Shown one piece after another: positions 32,985-44,500 of a stretch of 64,000 nucleotides of DNA. The notes under the pieces were generated by a model that made no database searches, was not told where the DNA came from, and saw only the letters and a program-made list of their open reading frames with translations. Source of the DNA: Aulostomus chinensis. Taxonomy: Eukaryota > Chordata > Actinopteri > Syngnathiformes > Aulostomidae. The stretch lies in contig JBBMOA010000004.1 in NCBI GenBank assembly GCA_037954235.1, positions 31,957,420 through 32,021,419 of the forward strand, written 5' to 3'. Within the stretch, counting starts at the first letter, position 1, and each line of letters starts with the position of its first letter. Both the position numbers and the translations under genes were made by a program.

Positions 32985-33343
32985 CAGGGGGCGGGGCTAT
33001 TTCAGCAGTCACGCGCAGGAACTCTGGGCTGAGTTCCACTCTCCATCTCCACGCGCTGTTCTCTAAGATTCGCGGTGTCCAGAGGAAAACGCAGTGCCTG
33101 GAATATTCGGTTTAAAAAGAAAAAAAACGAAGTATATGAACTTCTACAGGTTCTAAAACTTTATATACGCCGCGTATAAAGCCTTAAGTAGCGAGTAAGG
33201 CGATTGTTAAAGGCACCTGAAGCTGGTTGACTTTAGCTGAAGTTAATGCTAATGCTACCTGACATTCTTGCTAGTTTATGAACTTTAATGGCAGGAGAAT
33301 GAAGGGAACTATGTTCTTTTTCTGTACTGCATCAAACATGGAG
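32985..33343 (+). promoter_or_regulatory. GC-box promoter with candidate first exon
   Basis: It contains GGGGGCGGGGCTATTTC near 32,988, CpG-bearing sequence, and a TATATA-like stretch near 33,160. An open frame begins at ATG 33,278 and passes in-frame ATGs at 33,299, 33,311 and 33,338. It ends at a strong donor GAG|GTGAGT after 33,343 in phase 0. I found no convincing second exon; a weak candidate begins after TTCTGTAG near 33,790. It could serve a separate gene or a distal 5' exon of the receptor gene. Confidence 0.35.
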
Positions 33344-35429
33344 GTGAGTTTACTCTCATTTTGTGTATAAAATACTATCACAACATACAGACACAAGGTT
33401 TGATGAAACTTCACTCTTTGAGGACATTTTTTGTTGAATTTCTTTTTTTTTGGGCGGGGGGGGGGGGGGGATGTCCTGTATTATTTTGTTTAATTTGTGC
33501 TTCTCTTTTCCTGAGAGTTCATAGTGGCATTATCAGCTTGAGTCAGTAGAGGGCAGTATGCACCTTATTGTTGTTTAGTTTGATGTGTCAAAATAATTTG
33601 ACCTTGTCTGCTGCCTCTTGCAGGTTTCAACTTGAATGAGAAAGTTTTTTATTATCCACTAATATTGGTAATGGACAAGATACAAATTCATGATGTAACT
33701 GTGAACATTAAAAGCTGCTGAAGCAGTTCTTCATTTGAAACATTTTTAAACTTAATCCAGCTTTATTTTGTTACATGCTTTCTTTCTGTAGTTAAAAAAA
33801 AACAGTTGTGGATTCCCAGCGCAGCTGAACTTGACATTTTTGATGAGACTGAGGCAGCAGTGGAGGAAGACGTCAATATTGTAATATTTGGTTTGATAAC
33901 TTTGTTACTGTCTAATGTAATGTGATGTAATGCTGTAGTACCTTGATTCATATTTTTAAGTCTGCTACAATGTTCAACTTGATCATCAAAGCAGATATGA
34001 AAATACAAAATAACAGTAATTAAAACCATCAGTCAATGAAAATGCCAGTTTGACAATGAGTTGGATTCATAGGATGGGACACAAATTCAAAAAGAGTAAA
34101 CCTTCTTCTCTATCAGTGTTTTTGTTTCACTGTTGTCCTTTGTATTTTTGTTGAACTTTAACAGGAGCGCTTCAATGATGGAAAAGGGGGCTGAATATTT
34201 CTGTTCTATCAGACAAAGTCCAGGAGTGCAGTAAAACAGCCGGTCAAGGAAGCAACGGTGCTTCAAGCAAAAGGACCAGAGATCAGCAGCCATGTTGCCT
34301 CAGCAGCTTGAAGGTGACTCTTGTAGGGAGACCATTTCATTTCTTGTTCACTCTCCTGATGAAGCTGATGTGTTTCAAAAGATCAAGTTAGGAAGCAGCA
34401 AAATGCACCGAGTGACCTCAAGTTAATTTTAGGTTGGAGGAGCGGAGCTCTGGTTCCGCTGGTATCAGCCCGGTCCAGTGTTGTGGATTTCTCTCTCTTC
34501 TCTCCAACATTGTGGACCAGCAAAAGCAAGTTAAGAGCAAAAACAGGTTTCTATCAGGTCGTCTCTCTAAATGTTGCACGTCTGCTGATAAACGTCTCAT
34601 GATTGTGGTTTGTCTCCACCGGCCTCCCCCCTCCTCTCTATCAGCCTCTGACTCTCACTCTCACCCAATGTCCTCCCCTTCCTCCTGCTTCTACGACTGA
34701 ACAAAGATTTGTAGATTTGACACAAAAATACAAGCCTGTGGTGCAACGCTGCTTCTCACACAGAAATACATGGAAACACTTGGCCCTCAATCTGCTGGTC
34801 TGACCAACACATTCACTTGCAGGGTTCTTTTAACAGGCCTGAATCACCAGTTCAGTTTCCCTGCTTTGAAATATGTGGTGACAATGTGTGAACATGACCA
34901 AGTTAAAGGTTGAAGTACTGCAGTTACTACAAGATAAGAAGTACCTGGAAGCCTCTTCAAGACATTCAAGCAAGTCCAGTTGCTTTTATCCTTTAAACTC
35001 AAATCTGATCCAGGATCAGTGAGTTGACACTCAGAACTATCATTAAAGTGAATTAGCTTTTTTCCTGTATGTTCTATTCATGATTCCTCTGGCAGGTTTG
35101 TGATTAATATTCCAGGAATGTGTGTCAGTTTTCAGTCTTTTTTTCCTGTTTCCTTCACAAAGATGGGGGATGAAGTCCTGAGTGACGATCAAGAAACTCC
35201 CTAAAAATGAGAAGTAACGACAGCAAGGAAATCACCTGAAGTCAGTAAAAGTGTCATTTTAATAAATGGATTTAAAAGTCAGATCAGAGATTTTGTCAGA
35301 TTTTACTTTTATAAAATGCCTGGGAAAAGCTTGCTTTCATCCTGAGCTCAGGAGGGTTCACTGTTTTGTTGTGCAGTGTTGAGTTTTTGCCTCTGGAATG
35401 AAATTTCATTCTTATGTACACTGCTTGTT
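33344..35429. other. Unassigned sequence upstream of the receptor gene
   Basis: It holds a 15-base G run (33,456-33,470) and a proline/serine-rich open frame at 34,434-34,700 without a known domain. A TATAAAA string lies at 35,310-35,316, about 700 bp before the signal-peptide exon, but no transcript start can be fixed. Confidence 0.35.
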
Positions 35430-35436
35430 CTCTCTC

Positions 35437-35493
<57 letters not shown>
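35430..35493. repeat. (CT)n microsatellite
   Basis: CT dinucleotide run of about 64 bp with one interruption (CAC). It creates spurious Arg-Glu repeat frames on the minus strand. Confidence 0.95.
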
Positions 35494-35499
<6 letters not shown>

Positions 35500-36012
35500 C
35501 TTCGTTAGCAGTCCAGTGAAACTCAGCTAATTTATCTGAGGACTTCACTTTGAAACCCTCTGTTTCAGACACGCTGTCGTCTGCCTCCTCAGATGCTGAA
35601 ACTGTCAGAGGTCCTAAAAAATGTCTGGAGAATCATGGATGAGATTCACCTCTAGTAGGATTTAACAAAACATCTCTGTGTTGTTAAATGCAGTTGACAT
35701 GAAATGTGTTAAGTTGGTCAGGCTTGTTTTATGAAGTACGTGTTGTTTTATATCAGGAAACAGGAGATGTGGTGCTGACAATCTGATGCGTCTGCAGCAG
35801 TGAAGGAGAGGAAACTGCTCATCTGATCAGAAGATCATGAGTGTCGCAACGCTGATGTGGATGACGTGTCCGACCCTCAGCTTTATCTTTGTATCACTTC
35901 AGCACATCAGGAGCTGTTGACACGGACATGAAAAGCTGCACTTAAGAGTCCTGATGAGGAAATAAGAGTGAAGAAACTAGTAGCAGACGATCGGAGGAGC
36001 TTGACACTGGAC

Positions 36013-36058
36013 ATGGATGGCAGGGTGCTGCTGGTGCTGCTGGTGCTGTGGAGCTCAG
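36013..36058 (+). CDS. Exon 1: signal peptide
   Basis: ATG GAT GGC AGG is followed by a Leu/Val core, giving MDGRVLLVLLVLWSS and the first base of the next codon. The donor TCAG|GTAGGC leaves phase 1, exactly what the SRCR exons require. The hydrophobic core is short, so the cleavage site probably lies in residues supplied by the next exon. An upstream ATG at 35,968 opens a different frame and would not give a leader. Confidence 0.75.
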
Positions 36059-36518
36059 GTAGGCTTCCTGTTGGAGGTGTTGTTGATCTGCATGGTTCAG
36101 ATAGACGTGTGTTTGAAACGGCTCAAATCAACTGGCTCATGTCCTGGAGGCAGCAGCTGCATTTCTGGATTGACTCCCTCACTGTTTGCTCCAGTCGGCC
36201 CTCAACTGCTCTGATGTTCTGTGTTCCGTATGTCAAGAAGTCAAATAAATGGACTGTTCTCCAGTTGTAGTGTGCTGGTACAAACACAGTAGTTCAATCA
36301 CATGAGGTGGCTGAGCTGCTGCTAAACCCAGAGAGTGTCGGTCCTCCACAGTCTAACTAGTCTCAGCTTAGTTTCAGATCAACTTGAAAAATATTCTTTT
36401 AATTTACATGAAGCAGGAGAGACAAGATAACAGGAACGCTGAGAAAAGACCGAGTGTCAACAACTGAACCATGAAATAAGAGACAAGAATCAAAGACACT
36501 GAAGCCACATTTGCAGAA

Positions 36519-36586
<68 letters not shown>

Positions 36587-38553
36587 TTTGGGGAGGGGGG
36601 TTAGAACCAGAAAAGACTTTATTGCCAATGTTGTGCGTTGAGGAGCGATTTGGTCAAAATTATAATTGTCAATAATTATGAATACAATTTTTGATTATTG
36701 AATGAAATACTAATTAAGATTGAATATTAATCAATCGGGGCACCACCCTGATGAGTTCAGGGAAACTAAAATGTTGACCAAATTTGTAAAAATTGTCAGT
36801 CTCATACAGAGTTTATCCACTAAACAGTCAATATTCTGTAATCTCAACTAAACAGGGACAACTCTGATCTTAGAAGGGTGAGATCAGAGGGCTGCCTATC
36901 ACTGAGACACGTGACCACAGTTTTGGACACAAAAGACACTGCGACTTCTCTCTTATGATTAAAAATGTTTATTAAACACAATGCATCAATCAATCAGCAA
37001 CACGTTGGTATAACGATTCAATCTAACCAAATGATACAAAGTGATAACGTGTGTGTGTGTGTGTGTATGAGTGTCCCAAAGAGAGAAGGAGAAGGGGGGA
37101 ACCTGGTTGCCTAGCAACCGGTCAGCATCAGCAGCAGAGGCTCACAGCTGAGGCTGGCTAGCCACTCGTTAGCAGCGTCGGGTGTGGAACCAAACGAAAG
37201 GAGGAAGCTGCTGATGGAAGTCACCAGCCGCTATTCCATCTCCTCCCAGTTCAACCCCCAGACCCAATGTCAGGGCGTCTGCTCATGACATATTTGTCTC
37301 ATTTATTTATTATTCATTTATTCAAGTAGTTGAGCAATCGGACGGTTGAAAGTCATTTTGTGTGTTTTCTCTTTAAAGAGGACTGGACAAACTGGAAAGG
37401 GAGAGGCAGGAAATTGGAGGAAACAATGAACAAGATTAATTCATGAATTGAAATGCTAAAATTAAAAGAATTATCTGGGGGGAAAAAGAAACTAAAAATA
37501 ATTTTAACAAATCAATAATTCATTAATAATGAGAGACTGATATTGTGTCAGTGTTGTGTGTAAATTGATGGTGTGTGTGTTGTGTTCATTATCTTTGTAT
37601 CTCAATCATATTAATAATGAATGCTGAATATCTATCATGGTAGGCTGATGAATGACATCTGAAGAAGATCATTGAAAAAAGAAATAGAATAAATGAATGG
37701 GTGGAGAAATAAATCCTACTTTAAGGCCTTTTAACATTTGTAATTGAGAACCTCTGGTTTCTATCATACAGAAATATCAATAAAATATAATTCCACAATA
37801 ATTTTGTACAGCAAAGAATAAACAAACACATAGGAGACAAAGAGTAGAAATATGTAATTAATGACTATCACCATAATAAGAAAAACAATAACCATAGTTG
37901 TGATATTAATATAAAGGTGATGTCATCATTAACAACGTTGTTAATGCCAGAACAATAATAGCAAGAGTAGTGATGAGAACCAGAAAACAGTGATGCCACA
38001 AAAACAGTGATAATAATAATAATGATAATAATAATAATGATAATAATAATAATAATAATGAGAGAGAAGTGTCACATTTCATTCATAACTTGTGTTTGGT
38101 AATAATAATGGTGAATGAGGATAAATTGTTCATCTCTGGTTTGCTGTTCCTATTTTTTCCTCCTCCACTTGTAGTGATTCATCATACAGGATTTGTAGCA
38201 TTTCTACTGTCAAAAAATATATAAACAAGCAAGTGGACGAGGAGAAAGAGACCAGAACATAGTTATAATGTCTGAAATGATACATTATTAATAATAAAAT
38301 AGAACAAAATATTGATTGAGTGAGAGTATTAATAATAATAACAATAATAATAATTTCATCATGCAGTAATTCTGTATTATTCAGAATCAATGGTATCCTT
38401 TTCAATGCTTTTGTTGTTATCACCACGATCAGTAGAAATGTTTCTAATACAGCAACAATAATATCAAATATAATAATTATGATATTGTAATGAAAACAAT
38501 AAATGTATGAACAAATAAAGGCATTTTAAAAAGAATAAAGGGTGAATGGAGCT

Positions 38554-38597
<44 letters not shown>

Positions 38598-41500
38598 GAA
38601 TGTGTTGGGTGTTTGTGTGTTCAATGTCACTTTGAGGGTTGGAGGTCAGGTTCATTTATTGATGGTAGTGGACCAGGTTTTACTGAAGTTGGTGGTTTCA
38701 TGGTTGATGGATGCAGACATTTTTCCAGGGATTTCTGCTCATCAGCAGCTTCTTCCACTGTAGGATGTTGAGGTTGTTTGGAGGTTTCCAGTCTAACAGG
38801 ATGGACTTCTGGGTGATAGTGAGTGCTGGAGGGGAATGCTGGAAGATGGATGATGGAATGGTCGTTGCCTCCTGGCTCCAGTTTGAACTCTTCTCCAGTA
38901 CGACCTCCATCATTTTTCTGTCCTCAGTAACTGTGATAATTGTGTGTACGTGTGAGCATTTGACACCAGAAAAGACCACTGAGGCAGGTTTACTGGTCAC
39001 CAGCACCTCTCCTCTCCTGTGACAGGTCTCCTGCTCCTCTCCTCCTCCACTGAGGGAGGGGGGAGGGGGGGCACAGCTCCCTTCTATTTACTTTAAGTTG
39101 GCTCATAGCACCGTAATTGAAAAGGTCCTGGAAACTCATCATGACACAGTTGTTAATTCAGGTCTGAGTGAACATGACCCTCTCAGAGTCTTGATACTCC
39201 AGTCTGGAATTTCAGTTTCTTTTTGGAGTCCTTTCTCAATAAACCCATCATGATACTGGTCCTCTTTGGTGATGTAACAGACTTAAATACTCTTGTAACT
39301 GTCATGTCCATGCATGTAGTGGTGTTCTTTGTTTGCCATGTGTCTATGTTGTGTCATGACGTCCTGTTTTATTTTGAAATTTAACCATCCTCCCAGTTTC
39401 TGGTAACTTCCACTTCCCCGTGGTGGATTTCCCACCAGTCTGATTGTCTTCCCCACCCCGACTGTGTCCTCCTGTTTCCGTCACCTCATGAGTTTATGTC
39501 GTCTGCATTTCTCTTTGTCTGGTGCGAGTTTGTCTTTTCCGTCAGTTCCAAACGTGCTACGTCATTTAATGCCTCATCAAGTTTGTGTTTTTGTTGAATC
39601 TTTGTCTAGTCAGGTTTTGTTTTCCATGCCATGCTCCTTACCTGATCTAACTTTGAGTTTCTTTGTCACTTTGTCGAGTCAGGTTCTCCTCAGTCTAGTG
39701 AGTTTGAGTTTTTGTAGTTTAGGCTTTTTTCCTCATAAGAGTGGTTTTGATTTGTACTTTAGTTATAAACTTTCTTCATCTGGCACCTTGCCTGGGAGTC
39801 GTGGCTTTGGGTTCTCGTCCAAGCTCAAGTCATGACAGGAACAAAGATAAAGTGTGCACTTGATTTATTAGGTGGTACATAATTATTGAAGTGGTAAAAT
39901 TGTTAAAATGTCAATAATCATACCATAAATCAAAATAATTCTTGGATAATATATCCTGGGAGACATGGTTGTGCAGTGGTCAGCACTGTTGCCTCACAGC
40001 GAAAAGGTTCCAGGTTTGAGCCCAAACTTGAGCACAGGATCTTTCTGTGTGGAGTCTGCATGTTCTCCCTGTGTCTGCGTGGGTTCTCTCTGGTACTCCA
40101 GCTTCCTCCCACAGTCCAAAGACATCAAGAGGGGACGAGGCTGATTGATACTCTAAATTGTCCGTAGGTGTGGCTGTGAGTGTGAATGGTTGTCTGTCTC
40201 TATGTGTTGGCCCTGTGATGGACTGGTGACCTGTCCAGGTTGAACCTGGCCTCTCACAGGAAGGCTGCTGTGATAGGCTCCAGCCCCCCGCCACCCTTAA
40301 CAAGATAAGAGGTACGAAATTGATGGGACACATCAACTAACATAACGTGTTACTGTGACAGGCCTAATATACACTCGTAATTTTAGGAGGTGCACTTGTT
40401 CACCTGGTGCAATAAAAACATTTTCCACTGAATACTTACAAATAGCCTCGATGATGTATATTAAACATCAATTATAGATTCAAATTTGTCATTGTTCAGA
40501 GTACAAGTACTGACATGCAGCTAGCATCCAACCAGAAGTGCAAATCAACTGGAACGTGCAGATGAATCCAAGTATAAATGTGGAATAATGTTGTATTATA
40601 CAGTTTAGGCAGGAGTGTCATGAGAATCACACCATTAACTTGCTGTGTACATGAGGTTAGATCACATATAAACAAAGCTAGTATGTTTACTTCAAACCAG
40701 AGGTGCTGCCTGGAAATGTAGCATCAGTCTTTATGTATTTAGCTGCTTCTCAAGCACATTTTCTTCTCCCTCCCTGTCGGCTCCACCCTTCTCCAATTGC
40801 AGTACTTTTGAGTCCCAAAATGCTGAGGCAGGTGAAGGAAAAGTGCTCTCACTTGACTGGACCTGCAGTGAGCAGTAGAAAGTAAAATTTAAAACTCATC
40901 CAGGAAGGCCAATTAGAGGTTGGACTTTTTGGAACAGCAGAGCCTCCATTCTGGGCTCAGGTGTTCCAGTGTGAGGGCCATGAATCTTCCCTCCTGGACT
41001 GTGGACGCTCAGGGTCTGGAAACACCTGCTCACCTGGCAAATCAGTTGGACTCATCTGCTCAGGTGGAGCTTTGGTTCAGGTCCTCCTCCGTCCTGTTGC
41101 ATATTCATGTATTAATGATCCTCTTGTCTCTGCTCAGATGCTGATGATGTCAGGTTGGTGGGAGGAGCAAACCACTGTGCTGGTAGACTGGAGGTGAAAC
41201 ACCTGGGAGAGTGGAGAGCAGCAGAGACAGACTGGTCCTGGACCCTGAAGGAAACAGCTGTGATATGTAGACGGCTGGACTGTGGTTCTGCTGTCTCAAC
41301 ACAGCAGAGAGACGAGTCCTCAGAACGACTCATGTGGTTCATCTACTCTGAGTGTGTTCAGTCTACATCAACACTGAAGGAGTGTGTGAGATCATGGAAC
41401 TCTTCTGGTTCCACCATCCAGGAAATCACCTGCTCAGGTAACATTATTGACACTAACAGTCATGTGACTGAGATCCAGGACAAGTTGTCTTTGGCTGTTT

Positions 41501-44500
41501 ACATGAACATAAATGTTCCTCTATGATTCTGACAATAACATAACAATTTTTTTAACCTTCATCTCGCCAGAAGACTCTCACTGCGTGTTTTCTCAATCGC
41601 ATACTTCTATACTGCATACTTAAAATTTTGAGTCTACTCAACTGAAAATGGAAAAACGTATGGATAGTTTTCAAAAATTGAGAAAGCAAAAGTTCCCGGA
41701 TGACGTACTCCAATCAGTTAAGATTTTGAGTGTGCAACTGTGGACACTTGCTGTGGTGAGAGTCGGCCAACACTGACTTGTATAGAGTCATCTTTACATG
41801 AAATAACAGGAACAAGTAGGAAATTCTGTGTGGACACGGGTTTGAAAAGATAAAATCACTTGTCACCAAAATGTTGTGCTAAATAAATCACACAATTAAA
41901 CTCTACAGACAGTTGCATCTTCAGCCAGTAGAAGGAGGACATCGTGTTGTTGGTGCCTATTGTGGTGTAACAATGTGCGATGACCCTCCATTTTGCTTTT
42001 TTACTGCTTCAGAAATTGACAAACAAGCACAGGCAAAAGGAGGCGGTAATTAGCTGATGCTGATGCGGTGCTCGCCAGTCACAAATCTGTGTAGAAGAAG
42101 AAGACATCACGTCATCATTTTGAAGAGTGCACCGCACGGCAGGATGTGGTTTGGGACAGCACTGCACCCTCGAAACACGCGCACTGCGCGATTGAGTACA
42201 TACTTTGCTTAGAATACTCAGTTTGAAAATTTTACATATGCAGTATGGAAGTATGTGATTTGGTACACAGTAATGCAGTCATGTTACTGTGATCCAGTAC
42301 AAGTGACTTTGTTTTTTTTAACATGCACACAAATATTCACAAAACTCCAGTGTTTTTATTTTTTACCTTTATTTAGTCCAAGGAAACTCACTGAGAGTGA
42401 CTCACATTTGCAGGAGCACCCTGATCACATTCACAGTCATAGAACAGCAGCTGCTCAGTACCACCTCTGAGAGCCTTGCTCAAGGGCATCTTGGTGGTGT
42501 TAATGAGTGTGGCTGCTTCCTCCTACCAGTCCTGAGGATTGAACCAACAACCTTTTAGTTTCAAGTTCACTTCTCTGTCCTTCAGGCCAGTGGTTGTCTA
42601 ACTCTTGAAGCAAGTACCTCCATGATGACCATGGAACAGTGTCATAGTGCCTCTGTTCAGCTGCATCAGAGGTGGACAGCATGTTTTCTCAGAGTCAGAG
42701 TGAGTCAGAGGCCAACCATCAGACAACCATAGAGAAACATGAAACACTGGAATATTTTATGAATCTGAACTTGTTTTCAAGTGTGTGTGTCAATCTGGTG
42801 AACTCTGAGGTTCCAGTGAAAAGATCCACTTGTTGCCAATTACTGCTATAAATGATGCATTGATCACTGATGAAATACAGTAAATTATATTATGAATAGT
42901 GTTTGAGAATATTTGAAAGTAAGGAGCTGGGCAGTGTCTTTGGTATCAGTGCTCTGATGCAGCAGTCAGCTGGAGCCTCTGTTGGAATCACCTTTGATAG
43001 CAATACACACTGAGCACAGGTTCCAATAGAAGACCCAGTGTGTGCTGCTCAGGGTCCAGCACAGGTAGGCCAACACACTGTTGCTGTTTGACTGAGATGC
43101 ACACCAGACAGTTGTGGAATCACACACATCAGAATGTATCTTAGCATCAATCAGGGAAACGCTGGCTCTGGTTCTTCTGTGGAGGTGAGCAGCAGTGACG
43201 TGAGTTCATCCTCAGGACAACACAGGAGTTGGGAATCATTCAGCTCCTCCAGGAGCTGTGGCCTCATGACGATCTCTTCCAGGGTTTTCACACTGAACAA
43301 CACCAGGGCCGGCTTTTCCTTCATCACCATTGTTATGATTTGCAGTTCCCTCCTGTCAGATCACCTGCTATTGAGCTGCTGGTGTAGCAGATGTTTGTTT
43401 TTATTTCCTGACACTCTGACTATTTCCCGTTCATCAGACTGAAAGCCTGAGGGTAGAAACTGTTTTTAGCCTGGTGGTCTCAGCATCCAGGGCTCTGTAG
43501 CATCTTCCAGAGGGGAGGGGATCAAACAGTTTGTGACTGGGGTGTGATGGGTCAGCAGAGATGGTGCCTGTCCGTTTCCTGACCCTGGACCGATAAAGGT
43601 CCTGGATGACAGGTAGGTCGGCCCCCATGATTCTCTCTGCTGACCCGATTGTTCGTTGCAGTCTGATCCTGTCTTGTTTGGTGGCCGATCCAAACCAGAG
43701 TGATGGCTGTGAACAGGACAGACTGAATGATTGTAGTATAGAAGATGATCAGCAGCTCCTGTGGCAGGTTCAACTTCCTGAGCTGTCACAGGAAGTCCAA
43801 CCTCTGCTGAGCTTTTTTTCTGGACAGTGTCCATGTTAGAGGTGGACTTCAGGTTCTTGGAGATTGTGGTTCCCAGGAACTTGAACATGCCCTCAGGAGA
43901 CACTGTGTGGTTGAGGATGGTGAGGGGGGAGAGTGTGGGTGGGCTTCTCCTGAAGTCCACTGTCATCTCCACATTCTTGAGCAGGTTCAGCTCCAGGTGG
44001 TTCAGACTGCCCCAGTGGACCAGCTGCTCCACCTCCTGTCTGAAAGCAGACTTGGAACCATCCTTGATTGATACAGATATGTATTTTCTTTCAAAATTGT
44101 TTGCTATTTTTTCTATAGTATTCATTGTTTCAAAACAATTTTGACTTGTTTAACTTTCCAAAAGATATTTGGGTTTTCCACAGTTTGAGAATCACAACTT
44201 TAGGCTGCCACTGCTAGGATCTGAAAATGGTGGTGATGATAACGTAAACTAGAGATTCCAGTTGTGTTCTCTGGTATCCACATGTGGGATATTAGATGGT
44301 TTAGGGAGGAAAGAGCAGGAATCATGATTCCCAGCTTCAATAATCACATGAATTATTTCAAAGAGGATAAATTCCTTCCAATTCTATATTTTCCTTCTCA
44401 CTCTCAGGATAAATTCCTTGGAAATCTGTGTTTTCCTGTCTCATTTCCAGGGTTTGCTAGTTAACATGTCAGAGGCATGAACAGGTGAGTTCATGTTAAC

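Larger units (their letters stand above)
36059..40921 (+). other. Intron 1 of the receptor gene (repeat-rich)
   Basis: It contains (GT)n at 36,521-36,585 and 38,554-38,596, an (ATA)n tract at 38,009-38,059, and AT-rich sequence. The stretch 36,640-37,290 looks element-like but has no defined ends. No SRCR exon was found before 40,922. A minus-strand frame at 38,698-39,006 ends in LLDWKPPNNLNILQWKKLL, resembling the C-terminus of L1-type LINE proteins, but this is weak. Confidence 0.6.

Noticed and set aside
35159..35203. Short frame ATGGGGGATGAAGTCCTGAG resembling a receptor tail, ending in TAA
   Set aside because: Only 13 acidic residues, with no membrane exon upstream, so it cannot be told from chance.
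39020..39060. Possible extra leader exon after GTGACAG (reads GLLLLSSSTEGG)
   Set aside because: The phase would fit, but no donor site follows and the segment sits in repeat-like, G-rich sequence.
43466..44125. 219-codon minus-strand open frame as a host gene
   Set aside because: The sequence is recognisable L2-like LINE reverse-transcriptase C-terminus with frameshifts.
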